NCBI RefSeq assembly: GCF_001482285.1
Contig: NZ_LOEP01000003.1
Span: 1-64,000 of the forward strand
Reading direction: 5' to 3'
DNA from: Haloferax sp. Q22
GTDB lineage: Archaea; Halobacteriota; Halobacteria; Halobacteriales; Haloferacaceae
Length of the DNA: 64,000 nt
Position numbers and translations under genes: made by a program
The notes under the pieces: generated by a model
Databases searched by the model: none
Told to the model about the DNA's origin: nothing
What the model saw: only the letters and a program-made list of their open reading frames with translations
Shown here: in pieces, positions 50,316 through 58,786 of the stretch
How positions within the stretch are numbered: position 1 is the first letter of the stretch
How the letters are laid out: every line of letters starts with the position of its first letter

Positions 50316-50750
50316 ATCGATTCACTTACTGATTTAATACCAGAGAAGCAGTTTGAGAAGTGTTCCTGTGCTGAGAAGGTAGTTGATTCTTCCGGATATG
50401 GAGATCTGATAGTCGCATTCTGTTGGGATATGGAGAAAGAACAGGTCTCGTACGTTTACGCCCGCCTCGACAGGTCTGGTATCTTAGCAGGCCTGAAACG
50501 CTTCCTTGGATTTGACGCAGTCGACACTGTGGAAGTCACTGAAGAGGACATAGAGGAGTGGAATCGCTATGGAAGCTGGGGAGAGAACCACGATAGGAGA
50601 AGCAGGGCCTTGACCCACGCCGAGCGCAGAGCCGAAGAGAAGTACGGCAGGAACTCCCCGATGCACCGGGCGATAGGCAGTTACCTGTTCAAAGATGCCT
50701 TCATCAGGGCCGGTAAAATCGACGAGCTAATCGAATCAGGATGCTTGTAG
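50316..50750 (+). CDS. unknown protein, ATC start
   Basis: 144 residues starting at ATC 50316, directly after the previous stop and 6 bases after GGTGGT. The next standard start is the ATG at 50430, which would drop the protein-like EKQFEKCSCAEKVVDSSGYG. The body is basic and helical with ALTHAERRAEEKYGRNSPMH. Unrecognised. Confidence 0.66.
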   Translation: MDSLTDLIPEKQFEKCSCAEKVVDSSGYGDLIVAFCWDMEKEQVSYVYARLDRSGILAGLKRFLGFDAVDTVEVTEEDIEEWNRYGSWGENHDRRSRALTHAERRAEEKYGRNSPMHRAIGSYLFKDAFIRAGKIDELIESGCL

Positions 50751-50763
50751 AGGTGATGTCCGA

Positions 50764-51240
50764 ATCGATATCTACGACGCTGACATTGACTGGAAGAAGG
50801 ATCTCGGCAACGATCCACGCCTCCACCTACAAGCCGAGGACATCCCGACTATAGACGAACTCGAGTACGAAGGTTCCGTGGAAGAAGGCCTGTGGTACGC
50901 CGAAAGCGACAACGGCTTCGTCTCATACTTTGCGTGGGACGGAGGACAGCAGGACGGGTATGGAGGCCGTCACTACGAGATCACAACTGTTGATGGCGAG
51001 GAAGTGACGTTGAAGGGGCCTTGGAGCAGCCGTGCTGGAGTGATGAACAAGGCTGGTTACGGTCCCTGCATGGATGTCCGATTCAACAGTACGGGTAGCG
51101 GTGCGATCACCGTGGATCGTGCGGAGGACGTCGTCGACGAGTATCTGGAAGACGTCGAGCTCGAACGAGTAGAGAAGTTCAGCAACGACGAGCCGTACTG
51201 GATACCTCAGAAAGTCGGAGGTGAGGATTTAGATGTTTGA
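50764..51240 (+). CDS. unknown protein, ATC start
   Basis: 158 residues from ATC 50764, exactly 7 bases after GGTGA. The GTG-ATG inside the Shine-Dalgarno is in a frame that closes soon; the first in-frame standard start (GTG 50878) would lose IYDADIDWKKDLGNDPRLHL. Strand-rich, Gly- and Trp-rich middle (WDGGQQDGYGGRHYEITT). Unrecognised. Confidence 0.68.
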   Translation: MDIYDADIDWKKDLGNDPRLHLQAEDIPTIDELEYEGSVEEGLWYAESDNGFVSYFAWDGGQQDGYGGRHYEITTVDGEEVTLKGPWSSRAGVMNKAGYGPCMDVRFNSTGSGAITVDRAEDVVDEYLEDVELERVEKFSNDEPYWIPQKVGGEDLDV

Positions 51241-51544
51241 GCATAAGCAGATCTCGAACACACCATTAGATGAGATTGAGGAGACACCTCAGAAATATCC
51301 CGAAGTTCCTGAGGAGTGGAGCAAGATCTGTGTTTACTGTGGTATTGGGGAAGTGAATCTGGAGGGCTACGCTAACTGGTACTCCCCGGTTTACAGATGC
51401 TGGTTTTGCGGAGAATCAATGACTTATGACCCACGTATGCAGCGTGAGCACTGGAGGCACCAGATTGACCCCTTGATGTTGAACTCTTTAGACCCGGATT
51501 TGCCGGTCAAATATCCTGAGAGAGGTGAGAATCAGCAGTCATAG
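51233..51544 (+). CDS. zinc-ribbon protein
   Basis: 103 residues with CVYCGIGEVN and CWFCGESMTY, 25 residues apart, a single zinc ribbon. Tail GENQQS is encoded by the Shine-Dalgarno for the next gene. ATG start with eight-base overlap. Confidence 0.72.
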   Translation: MFEHKQISNTPLDEIEETPQKYPEVPEEWSKICVYCGIGEVNLEGYANWYSPVYRCWFCGESMTYDPRMQREHWRHQIDPLMLNSLDPDLPVKYPERGENQQS

Positions 51545-51777
51545 TAGACGGCAGAGAAGTTGACGGCTACTACATCGCAAAGGCCTACGACGGCGCAGAC
51601 CTGGAAGAGGAAGACATCTTCTACGCTTCCGCCGGCGTTCCAGACTACATCGAAGAACACGAAGCCCGAATCGACGAGGCCCTGGAACAGAACCCGGACA
51701 AGATGATCTTCCCGGCCACGCTGAAAGACGCTGGCGAGGCCTTGGATCCAGCCGAAGGAGGAGGTGAGAATCTGTAG
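51541..51777 (+). CDS. small acidic protein, ATA (or GTC) start
   Basis: 78 residues from ATA 51541, overlapping the previous stop by four bases (ATAG). Alternatively GTC 51538, which is 9 bases after GGTGA, the same position GTG or CTG takes elsewhere. No standard start precedes the protein-like VDGREVDGYYIAKAYDGADL. Ends in GGGENL. Unrecognised. Confidence 0.62.
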   Translation: MVDGREVDGYYIAKAYDGADLEEEDIFYASAGVPDYIEEHEARIDEALEQNPDKMIFPATLKDAGEALDPAEGGGENL

Positions 51778-51870
51778 TGGGGAAGAACATCATCTCGGAG
51801 GGTTCCAGAACTCTGTCTGAGATACAAATTAACCTAACAAATAAAAAAGTATAAGTAGAATTGTTAGAAT

Positions 51871-53157
51871 ATGAAGAAGTCTCTGCGGCAGAACCTGAGG
51901 GACCTTGACCGGGAGGAATATGAGATTCTTCGGAGGATGTCCAGGCTCTCCAAGAACCTGTACAACGTACATCTCTACGAGGTCAGGCAATACTTCTTCG
52001 ACAACGGAGAGTATCTGAACTACTACAACACCTACGAGCGGATCAAGAATAACGAGAACTACGAGGAACTGCCTTCTCAGGTTGCTCAGCAGACGATGAA
52101 ACAGGTAGACAAAGGCTTCAAGTCCTTCTTCAAACTAGTAGAGAAAACGCGGGAAGGAAAATACAACGAAGAAGTCAACATCCCCGGATATCTTGAGAAA
52201 GACGACTTCTACCTACTTGATTTTCCGAGTCAGGCGTTCCAGATGAAAGAGGATTATATCCGGGTTGGTGTACCGAAGCAGTTCAGGGAAGAATACGGAT
52301 TCGACCGGAAAGAAGTTCGTATACCGTTCACATATGATGAGGTCCGGGAGAAGGAGATTAAGCGGTTGCAGATCCTGCCGCAGTCCGACGCGGAGTATTT
52401 CGAGTACCGAGTCGTCTATGAGCAGGAAGTTGAGGAAGTAGAGACCGAGGAAGGTACGTTCCTGTCTTTGGATCTTGGTGTGGATAACTTGGCAGCGTGT
52501 GTTGACCATTCTGGACGCTCATTCATCTTGGATGGGCGAGAGCTCAAATCACTTAACAGATGGTACAACAAACGCAAGGCCAAGCTCCAGAGTATCAAGG
52601 ACAAGCAGGGTATCGATGGAGAAACTCAGCGGATGCAGCGACTACGGAGAAAACGAGAGAACAAGGTTCACGACTACCTCAACAAAGCCGTTCGTGGCTT
52701 GGTTGATTACTGTGTTGAGCACCGGATTGAGAAAGTGATTGTCGGGGACGGCAAGGGTTGGAAACAGGACGTAGATCTCGGAGACCAGACGAACCAGAAT
52801 TTTGTCTCTATCCCGCATGACAAGTTCAAGCAAAAGCTCAAACACAAACTGGAAGAGAATGGAATTGAGTTCGAGCTACAGAACGAGGCTCACACCAGTA
52901 AATGCAGTTTCCTCGACGATGAAGCTGTAGAGCACCACGAGAAGTACGTTGGTAGTCGTGTGGAACGCGGTCTTTTCAAGGCGAGTGATGGCACCGAGGT
53001 CAATGCTGATGTGAATGCTGCTGCGAATATCGCTAAAAAGCACATAGGTAAGCCAAATTCAGAGCTTTTCAGCTCTGAGGATGGTGTAGAGAGCGTTGTG
53101 GACACACCGAAACGGATAAGGAAACCTGACTTCACTCAGGTTAAGATGGCAGTATGA
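51871..53157 (+). CDS. tnpB: TnpB-family RNA-guided nuclease (IS200/IS605, no TnpA)
   Basis: 428 residues, IS605 OrfB/TnpB. RuvC residues: Asp201 in [11 protein letters not shown] and Asp380 in [10 protein letters not shown]. The position of the usual RuvC-II Glu reads VGDGKGW (around 293), without Glu; Glu339 in [13 protein letters not shown] is the likely substitute, as in TnpB lineages with a relocated Glu. The four-Cys zinc finger is reduced. Such proteins cut DNA under guidance of an RNA from the element's right end. No tnpA is present, so it depends on a transposase in trans or is only domesticated. Confidence 0.92.
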   Translation: MKKSLRQNLRDLDREEYEILRRMSRLSKNLYNVHLYEVRQYFFDNGEYLNYYNTYERIKNNENYEELPSQVAQQTMKQVDKGFKSFFKLVEKTREGKYNEEVNIPGYLEKDDFYLLDFPSQAFQMKEDYIRVGVPKQFREEYGFDRKEVRIPFTYDEVREKEIKRLQILPQSDAEYFEYRVVYEQEVEEVETEEGTFLSLDLGVDNLAACVDHSGRSFILDGRELKSLNRWYNKRKAKLQSIKDKQGIDGETQRMQRLRRKRENKVHDYLNKAVRGLVDYCVEHRIEKVIVGDGKGWKQDVDLGDQTNQNFVSIPHDKFKQKLKHKLEENGIEFELQNEAHTSKCSFLDDEAVEHHEKYVGSRVERGLFKASDGTEVNADVNAAANIAKKHIGKPNSELFSSEDGVESVVDTPKRIRKPDFTQVKMAV

Positions 53158-53224
53158 CCTACCGTTAATTCAGACTCCGTTGAAGCCCCTTCCTCGTCCT
53201 AAGGACAAGGTAGGGGTAGTTCAC
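53060..53224 (+). mobile_element. right end of TnpB element and probable omega-RNA region
   Basis: The 3' end of tnpB holds hairpins CAGAGC/GCTCTG (53060-53077) and ACCTGA/TCAGGT (near 53128-53145). After the stop comes a stem CCCC...GGGG (53186-53216) and the terminal TTCAC at 53220-53224, like the ends of haloarchaeal IS1341-type elements. The guide would be the sequence directly after 53224. The left end lies between 51820 and 51870 and is not sharply defined. Confidence 0.6.
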
Positions 53225-53488
53225 GGTGATTCCTCTATCGTAGTAGGAGAAAAACTGCAGTACGACGACGTCGACGAAATGCGTGAAATCGGTGAACAGT
53301 TCCCAGAAACAACGGACGGCAAGGTCCTCGCACTTCTTGAGGGTCAAGGAATCTACAGACGTACTGACCGAGCAGCAGGGTCTTGATGAGTACTTCGCTG
53401 ATGGAGGCCAGGTACTGCCTGAAGGCTACGACAATTCTCTCATGGAACTCGCGGAATCTGCCGAAAACGTTGAATGGTGATCTGAGAT

Positions 53489-53788
53489 ATTGCAGAACAG
53501 CAGGGAGAGGAGTATGTCGACGAGTTCGGCAGAGATCTCGAGGAACAGCTGCAAGATAACATCGAGTGGAACTACTTGATCGACAGCGACCAGCACAGAA
53601 TCCACGAGGAGTATGTTTCTGACGGCGAGTTTCAGGACGGCGATGTCCCGTTCGGTACGTACTTGACTTTCGAGGATGGCGGACCTCAGTATAGGATTGA
53701 GGATCCGTACTTGGCTCCGTGGCACCGGGATAAAGGGATAGAGCTCTTGGATGAGGGCTACGACGCCTTACTGGAGTATTTTGAGTAG
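53489..53788 (+). CDS. unknown protein, ATT start
   Basis: 99 residues from ATT 53489, 8 bases after GGTGA. First standard start in frame is TTG 53576, which would remove AEQQGEEYVDEFGRDLEEQL. Acidic; the end (YLAPWHRDKGIELLDEGYDA) is helical. Unrecognised. Last gene before the 53.8 kb promoter. Confidence 0.62.
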   Translation: MAEQQGEEYVDEFGRDLEEQLQDNIEWNYLIDSDQHRIHEEYVSDGEFQDGDVPFGTYLTFEDGGPQYRIEDPYLAPWHRDKGIELLDEGYDALLEYFE

Positions 53789-53860
53789 TTCCGGGAGGAG
53801 TGGCCTCTTGTTTTATAAGTAGTAGATTTCAATTCGTGGATAGGAGGTCTCGGTTTTTCG

Positions 53861-54853
53861 ATGTTCGATAAGATGATAAGCGGGAAAGGTGCAGCAGCCG
53901 GTGCGATTCTACTTTTAGTGATATCAGCAGTCTTCATTTCCGGCAGCGTAGCCAACGACTCTGGTGATTTCGTTCCTTACCCGGAGCAGGTCTCCACTGA
54001 CAACGACGACATCAATATGAGTGAAGGAAGCAAGGAAGGATTCCTGGGCTTCCTTGATGATATTCTAACTTTTGGACCGCTCTCCAGTGTTTCAGCTCCT
54101 GACCAGGTGAGTCCTGGCGAAACGATTTCTTTTGATTTTAGTCCAGAGGCACAGCAGGATTTCAACTTGGATGGGAAAGTGAAGGTTGTAGAGATTTACA
54201 AGTGCCATGACTCCAGCTGTGAAAACGGTGAGTTTGTCGAAGCTAAGTCAAGTCGTGGCGTCTTTGATGCAGAGATTCCTGAGGGCAGTCATTTCAGCTG
54301 GACTGTAGAGTATTCTACTCCTTCATCAGCTAATAGTTACTTTGCTGCGACAGGTTACATGAGCGACGGGAACGGTAACGTATTAACTGATACTCCACGC
54401 CATATATTCCTTGTAGGCGAAAGCAATGAAGGAGGTAGCGATGACGGTTCAAATGATGGAAGCAGTGGTGACGATGGCAGTGACGGCGGTGACGACAGTG
54501 ATAGTGGAGAAACAAGCAAACCACCTGAAATCGAGTCAGTAGATTCGCCTCTTGTAGTCAACATTTCTGAACCGTTCACGGTCAGTGTTGAGGCCTCAGA
54601 TCCTGATAGTCCAAGTCTTTCCTATGAATGGAGTAACGGGAAGACAGGAGATAAGATCGTCTTGAGTTTCGGTGAGACTGGCGTCAAGGAGTTTGATGTT
54701 GAGGTCTCCGACGGAGATGGCAACACGGTCAGTTCGACAGTCCGTGTCAAGGTCGTAGAACCAGAAGATGATACTCAAGAACCTATCACTGATCCAAAGC
54801 CGACGAACCCATTGACCAGTTTCTGGAACTGGTTTACAGGCCTCTTCTCATAA
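53861..54853 (+). CDS. secreted or surface protein with PKD-like domain
   Basis: 330 residues. A hydrophobic N-terminal segment (GAAAGAILLLVISAVFISGS, residues 10-29) is a signal or anchor. An extracellular domain follows with a Cys pair (CHDSSCENG), then a Ser/Gly/Asp linker at about 188-214, then a PKD/Ig-like domain (FTVSVEASDPDSPSLSYEWS; FDVEVSDGDGNTVSSTVRVK) and an aromatic tail SFWNWFTGLFS. This fits an adhesin or virion spike, but there is no direct evidence. TTTATAAG at 53812-53819 gives a leader of about 20 bases. Confidence 0.75.
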   Translation: MFDKMISGKGAAAGAILLLVISAVFISGSVANDSGDFVPYPEQVSTDNDDINMSEGSKEGFLGFLDDILTFGPLSSVSAPDQVSPGETISFDFSPEAQQDFNLDGKVKVVEIYKCHDSSCENGEFVEAKSSRGVFDAEIPEGSHFSWTVEYSTPSSANSYFAATGYMSDGNGNVLTDTPRHIFLVGESNEGGSDDGSNDGSSGDDGSDGGDDSDSGETSKPPEIESVDSPLVVNISEPFTVSVEASDPDSPSLSYEWSNGKTGDKIVLSFGETGVKEFDVEVSDGDGNTVSSTVRVKVVEPEDDTQEPITDPKPTNPLTSFWNWFTGLFS

Positions 54854-54876
54854 TGAAAACAGAAAACGGAGGGTGA
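54853..54876 (+). CDS. seven-residue mini-ORF carrying a Shine-Dalgarno
   Basis: ATG at 54853 overlaps the preceding TAA by one base and encodes only MKTENGG; its last codons form GGAGGGTGA, the Shine-Dalgarno for the next gene. It probably re-positions ribosomes rather than making a peptide. Confidence 0.4.
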   Translation: MKTENGG

Positions 54877-54883
54877 TCCAGAG

Positions 54884-55012
54884 TTGAGTAGCGGTAAAGA
54901 GGTCGTGGAAGCCTTGAGTTTGGTTTCGAAGAAGTTTGTCTGTGAGATCTGCGGTACGGAGTATGATTCTGAGCGGGAGGCCGCGATGTGTGTGGTCGAC
55001 TGTGTGGAGTAA
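54884..55012 (+). CDS. small zinc-finger-like protein, TTG start
   Basis: 42 residues from TTG 54884, 7 bases after GGTGA: helical start, then FVCEICGTEYDSEREAAMCV with a CxxC and two later Cys, a small metal-binding knuckle. Function unknown. Confidence 0.55.
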   Translation: MSSGKEVVEALSLVSKKFVCEICGTEYDSEREAAMCVVDCVE

Positions 55013-55059
55013 CGGTCTCTGCCTGTTGTTTTATAAAAAGTATTTATCTTATAGTAGTT

Positions 55060-55467
55060 ATGAGCCGGACGAAACGCTTTGCCGCAGCCACGAGTATACT
55101 ATTTTTCTTGCTGTCTGTATCGTCAGCAGCTGCACAGCCAGGTGAAGCACCGGGCGATGTAGTTCCAGAAAAGCCTGGTCAGCAAATACCCGAGAACATT
55201 TCAAACACTACAGGTCAGAATCCTCTTTCTCAGATACCAGGCCTGAATAACAATACCTTGCCGATGACAATTGACGACTCCATTCTTCCTGAGAATGCCT
55301 CAGCCGTAGCGAAGTCAGCGGTCAACACTGTTTCAGACGCAGTAGGTTCTGCAGCAGGAAGTGCAGTAGATGGAATCGGATCTTTCCTCTCAGAGAACCT
55401 TCCAGCCATACCGGGACTTGAGCAGAGTGATCCGCCTGTGAACGGCACTAACTCGACGGAGAGGTGA
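55060..55467 (+). CDS. secreted protein, unknown
   Basis: 135 residues from ATG 55060 with a classical signal peptide (KRFAAATSILFFLLSVSSAA, cleavage after AAAQ). The mature part is Pro/Asn-rich, then an Ala/Ser-rich region (SAVNTVSDAVGSAAGSAVDG). TTTTATAAAAAG at 55029-55040 puts the start at about +1, so leaderless. Its end overlaps the Shine-Dalgarno of the next gene. Possibly a surface component with its neighbours. Confidence 0.72.
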   Translation: MSRTKRFAAATSILFFLLSVSSAAAQPGEAPGDVVPEKPGQQIPENISNTTGQNPLSQIPGLNNNTLPMTIDDSILPENASAVAKSAVNTVSDAVGSAAGSAVDGIGSFLSENLPAIPGLEQSDPPVNGTNSTER

Positions 55468-55476
55468 GAATCACAG

Positions 55477-55731
55477 GTGAGCAACTACACTTTTGTCGAA
55501 AAGAGTGAACTACAGAGCTTCAGTAACTATATTTCCTTTCTCTATGCACTTCTCGGTGCCTCTGCAGTCTCGTTTGCGGTTGGGATTTTTACTGGCACGG
55601 AAGCTGCTTTCTTTCTGGCTGTGCTCTACCTGATAGGTCTGGTAGGAGTGTGGTACCTGTTCAGAGATGATTTCTCGAATATCAGGCAGGCTATAGAAGA
55701 CGTCAGAGGTGAGAATCAGCAGTTAGTTTAG
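55477..55731 (+). CDS. two-helix membrane protein
   Basis: 84 residues with two membrane helices (YALLGASAVSFAVGIFTG; FFLAVLYLIGLVGVWYLF) and a short charged tail. GTG start 9 bases after GGTGA. It follows the secreted protein, perhaps as its membrane partner. Confidence 0.7.
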   Translation: MSNYTFVEKSELQSFSNYISFLYALLGASAVSFAVGIFTGTEAAFFLAVLYLIGLVGVWYLFRDDFSNIRQAIEDVRGENQQLV

Positions 55732-56102
55732 AGCGGAATACTGCGGCGTATGCGTTCGACAGGATTGAGCATTACCAGGACTTGTTCGGCGTCGACGACG
55801 AGCAGATGGGAGTACTGTTGGATCCTTGGTACAACGAGTTTGAGGATATCGCCAGCGACGAGAGACTTTCTGAAGGAGAGGAGCACTGGGAGCTCTTGGT
55901 CTATGCGACGAACGCTGAGTGGTTGAGAGACTCTGAGATGGATGCTACTGCGAATATGACCTTGACGATGGACTACCCGGAGACGGATGCGGAAGAGTTT
56001 CTGGGCGTAGTCTATCCTACCGCTGTCGAGATGTTCGAGGAAGAGTACGGCGAGGAAGTTGATTTCCTTGGCTACCCAGAGGTCCCAGATGAGTATATCT
56101 AA
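55722..56102 (+). CDS. paralogue 1 of a tandem pair, GTT start
   Basis: 126 residues from GTT 55722, 9 bases after GGTGA. The next standard start is TTG 55782. The longer reading is supported by the tandem paralogue at 56150: both begin with S-[LF]-x-x-R and align through the LLDPWYNEF/VMVDPVYLQ block. Acidic alpha/beta protein; the EFLGVVYPTAVEMFEEEYGE segment is shared. Function unknown. Confidence 0.68.
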   Translation, partial: VSLERNTAAYAFDRIEHYQDLFGVDDEQMGVLLDPWYNEFEDIASDERLSEGEEHWELLVYATNAEWLRDSEMDATANMTLTMDYPETDAEEFLGVVYPTAVEMFEEEYGEEVDFLGYPEVPDEYI

Positions 56103-56149
56103 CAGGTTGAAGCCTGAACGAGGTAAACGATAATAGAGGGTGTACTGGA

Positions 56150-56524
56150 TTGAGTTTTGACGAACGACACAAATCAGAGATCTCGAACCATCTCGAGCAT
56201 TTCCGAATGGCTCACAGCCTCGACTATGACGATCTAGCAGTAATGGTCGATCCTGTCTATCTGCAGGGGGAGGACCGAACTGACCGATTTATCCCAGAAG
56301 ACGAGTACTGGGAAGTCACAGTCTACGCTTCTAACAAGGAGTGGATCGAGGACTCTGACAAAGGCGAGCACCCGGAGAAAATGATACAGTACACTTTCGA
56401 GGATACTGACTCGGAGGAGTTTCTGGAGGATGTGTACCCTGATATCGTGGAGACCTTCGAAGAGAAATACCGTGGTAGAGTAGGGCAGCTTTCCATCCCC
56501 GATGAACCAGAATACTCGCTGTGA
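56150..56524 (+). CDS. paralogue 2 of a tandem pair, TTG start
   Basis: 124 residues from TTG 56150, starting SFDERHKSEISNHLEHFRMA. Same fold pattern as the upstream paralogue: hydrophobic VMVDPVY, WEVTVYASNKEWIEDSD, then EEFLEDVYPDIVETFEEKYR. Last gene of the rightward block; converges on the minus-strand gene ending at 56534. Confidence 0.7.
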   Translation: MSFDERHKSEISNHLEHFRMAHSLDYDDLAVMVDPVYLQGEDRTDRFIPEDEYWEVTVYASNKEWIEDSDKGEHPEKMIQYTFEDTDSEEFLEDVYPDIVETFEEKYRGRVGQLSIPDEPEYSL

Positions 56525-56533
56525 AGTTGTCAG

Positions 56534-57484
56534 TCAGAAGTCGTCGAATCCGGCTTGTACTGTGTCGTCCGTTTTCGGGTCTTCGGAGCTGTTTTCTTCC
56601 ATGTCGTCTCTGTGTTCTGGGACGTGCAGCTTCCCGGCGTCGGGACTCTGTTCGTTCCGGTATACGTCGGCGTCTCCAAGGGCCTTGAAGAAGTCGTGGC
56701 TGTCCATGTCGTACGTGTTTTCGACGTGTTCGACGTCACTGGTTGCTGCCCAGCTAACCGTCCTCAAGTTGCTGTAGTCATCGACGAGTAGTTCGGCCAG
56801 GGACCCGTCGACACCGTCAACCTGAGACAGTTCCTCAACGAAGTGATCCTCTGCAAGTTCATCGACCTGAAAACTGTCGTAGACTTCCTCGCTTCCCCTG
56901 TCGAGGACGTGGATCTCGTCGAGAATCTTCGCCCCAGTGATTTCGTTGTGGCCTCGTACTGTAGGCTCCAACTGGTATTTCTCCATAGCATTCTCCGGAG
57001 CTATTTCCAGGTAGTCGGGACGGTAGTCTACGAAGATGTCGTTCCCGTCCTGTGTTTCGGCCTCGAAGATATCGGCTATAGTTCCGAAAGGCGCTCTGAA
57101 CGGAACAACGTAGTCTCCATCATCAAGAACCACACTGTGTCCGAACCCTTCGTTCAAACCTGTTTCAAACTCTGGATCGGAGACAGAGTAGAACTCGTGG
57201 CCCGGGATCTCTCCTTCGATCTCCCAAGGCCTCTGATACGCGTATTCTCTCAGGGCCTGTTCCGGGTCTCCGTGTTGGAGTCTCCAGCGATCGTCCTCTC
57301 TAAACTTGTCCTCAGAAGCGTTGTAGCTGGCAAGGATTACTTCAGCATGTTCCGGCTCGTATCGGGCGAAATGAGTATGTCCGGCTTCTGCGTCAACTCC
57401 TATAAAATCGTATTCTCTGCCGTCGACTGTGATTGTCTCTGGTGGTTCTGCAAGATCTTCGATAAAGGCCTCACCGGTTACAAC
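56534..57484 (-). CDS. unknown protein with HhH-like segment, GTT start
   Basis: 316 residues read from GTT at 57484; the TATA-like TTTTTTAAAG (57507-57516, minus strand) is about 27 bases away, giving a leaderless start. The first standard start is TTG 57157, which would drop 109 protein-like residues. Residues about 205-245 (LSQVDGVDGSLAELLVDDYS, then NLRTVSWAATSDVEHVEN) look like a helix-hairpin-helix DNA-binding pair. The rest is strand-rich and unassigned. Confidence in the exact start is low. Confidence 0.6.
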   Translation of the reverse strand, partial: VVTGEAFIEDLAEPPETITVDGREYDFIGVDAEAGHTHFARYEPEHAEVILASYNASEDKFREDDRWRLQHGDPEQALREYAYQRPWEIEGEIPGHEFYSVSDPEFETGLNEGFGHSVVLDDGDYVVPFRAPFGTIADIFEAETQDGNDIFVDYRPDYLEIAPENAMEKYQLEPTVRGHNEITGAKILDEIHVLDRGSEEVYDSFQVDELAEDHFVEELSQVDGVDGSLAELLVDDYSNLRTVSWAATSDVEHVENTYDMDSHDFFKALGDADVYRNEQSPDAGKLHVPEHRDDMEENSSEDPKTDDTVQAGFDDF

Positions 57485-57514
57485 TATACAATCCGCAGAT
57501 AGTCTTTAAAAAAT

Positions 57515-57853
57515 TCAGTTGTCATCAGGGTGCCAGCCTGCGGCCTCAAAGAACTCTTCCTTAGCCTCTTCTGAAGGCCCATCACCAAGTTCATCCACGT
57601 TTCCTTCCTCAAACTCTTTCAACCGTTCCTGCATCCCCTGCAGAGGATCGATCAGGGAAGCAAAGCTGCCAGATCCGGGATTTGAGGCCTGTTCTTTCAG
57701 TTCGGCCAGTTCTTGTTTGAGGTCGAGCTTCTCTGTTTCGCTCTCAGCTATCTGCTCTTCGAGATATTCGACGTAGTTTTCCAGCTGTTCGATATGCTGG
57801 TTGACTTCTTCTTTACTGTCGAAGTCGTCAGGTACTTCTGGAGCTCCGCTCAT
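57515..57853 (-). CDS. coiled-coil protein
   Basis: 112 residues: a coiled coil at about 15-60 (EEVNQHIEQLENYVEYLEEQ; SETEKLDLKQELAELKEQ) and an acidic C-terminus with a final Trp. Upstream of the HhH-like gene on the same strand, which has its own TATA box. Function unknown. Confidence 0.72.
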   Translation of the reverse strand: MSGAPEVPDDFDSKEEVNQHIEQLENYVEYLEEQIAESETEKLDLKQELAELKEQASNPGSGSFASLIDPLQGMQERLKEFEEGNVDELGDGPSEEAKEEFFEAAGWHPDDN

Positions 57854-57938
57854 ATCTTCTTCTGTGTATATCTCTGTGTCTCTTTCATCATAGAGCTTTG
57901 GGATGACTTTACTTGATTAATGCGCTTCTGCACAAGTT

Positions 57939-57950
57939 ATAAAAAATATG
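57939..57950 (+). promoter_or_regulatory. TATA promoter of the 58-63.9 kb operon
   Basis: TTATAAAAAATA about 40 bases before the proposed ATC start at 57981; a leader of about 15 bases would hold GGTGA. This appears to be the only promoter for about twenty genes to 63869. Confidence 0.6.
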
Positions 57951-57980
57951 TTTTGTAATACGTAGGTATGGTGATAAGAA

Positions 57981-58295
57981 ATCGATACCTCGTACTCAAA
58001 ACACGATAGCTACAGCGCCCCTGCAATAACCGAAATCGACGAAGCATTTCTCAACCCTAAAACAGTCCAAGTCCTGATCTCACTGACTGGCGGCACCAGC
58101 TACGCCAGCGAGATCTCAACAGAGGTGGACTGCACCTACTCCCACACGGTACGGATACTGGACAAATTCGAAGAATACGGACTCGTAGAAAGAGAAAAAG
58201 ACGGGAGAAAAGTCAACTGCAGTCTCACCGATGAAGGCCAGAAACGAGCTGAGGCCTTGGTCGGTTTCCTTGAAGCAGGAGGTGAGAATCAGTAG
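57981..58295 (+). CDS. winged-helix regulator, ATC start
   Basis: 104 residues from ATC 57981, 6 bases after GGTGA, with a stop codon just before it in frame. The winged helix is clear: LNPKTVQVLISLTGGTSYAS, then EISTEVDCTYSHTVRILDKF and EYGLVEREKDGRKVNCSLTD, MarR/PadR-like. No ATG, GTG or TTG precedes the HTH. It leads the long right-hand operon and is a candidate autoregulator. Confidence 0.75.
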   Translation: MDTSYSKHDSYSAPAITEIDEAFLNPKTVQVLISLTGGTSYASEISTEVDCTYSHTVRILDKFEEYGLVEREKDGRKVNCSLTDEGQKRAEALVGFLEAGGENQ

Positions 58296-58786
58296 TGGAG
58301 GATACGTCGATTCATTACCTGGGCTGGCACTTGGAAGACGAAGGGCATGGTCCTGCTTCAGAGCTCTTCCACAAGTCCCACGTCGTCGATCAGCTTGAGG
58401 AAGACGAGCAACCGCCTCAGGCCTTTACACAGAGCGAGTTTGACGAACTGTACGACGAAGTAGCCGTACTGCAGGGTGACTTCTCAGAGGACGACTTGGA
58501 GGAGATCTACAAGGGATTCCAGGGCACCGGATTTACTGAGTGGGACGAATTTCTTGATGCCCGGTACTGCGAAGGTTGTGACAGCTACATCGAAGGCAGC
58601 GACGAAGCAGTTAACCACGCCGTCCAGAATCACGGCTACAGTCCTGAGGAAGAGTTTGGGGAGCCGGAGTATGTCCACGGCATCCGCTCGATGAGTGTGG
58701 GTGATGTCGTCGAGCTTCCGGACAGTTATCATCAGGTCAGAAGTCTCGGCTTCGAAGAAATCTCAGTAGGAGGTGAGAGCCAGTAG
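58295..58786 (+). CDS. acidic protein with C2H2-like finger
   Basis: 163 residues. A finger-like CEGCDSYIEGSDEAVNHAVQ ending NHG lies near 95-118; a short beta-rich tail follows. GTG overlaps the preceding TAG by one base (TAGTG). Ends GGESQ, translated Shine-Dalgarno. Unrecognised. Confidence 0.72.
   Translation: MEDTSIHYLGWHLEDEGHGPASELFHKSHVVDQLEEDEQPPQAFTQSEFDELYDEVAVLQGDFSEDDLEEIYKGFQGTGFTEWDEFLDARYCEGCDSYIEGSDEAVNHAVQNHGYSPEEEFGEPEYVHGIRSMSVGDVVELPDSYHQVRSLGFEEISVGGESQ

Larger units (their letters stand above)
51777..53480 (+). pseudogene. gene split by the TnpB element
   Basis: A gene starting at GTG 51777 (TAGTG junction with its neighbour) reads GKNIISEGSRTLSE, then runs into A/T-rich IS sequence and stops at 51854. 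After the IS right end a frame resumes at about 53225 (GDSSIVVGEKLQYDDVDEMR) and ends at 53386; a second frame (LTEQQGLDEYFADGGQVLPE) continues to 53480, suggesting a later frameshift or an overlapping gene. I read this as one gene interrupted by insertion and decaying. Confidence 0.5.

Noticed and set aside
53180-53386. Independent gene starting at 53180
   Set aside because: Its first residues are translated from the IS right-end stem, so it is more likely the tail of the interrupted gene.
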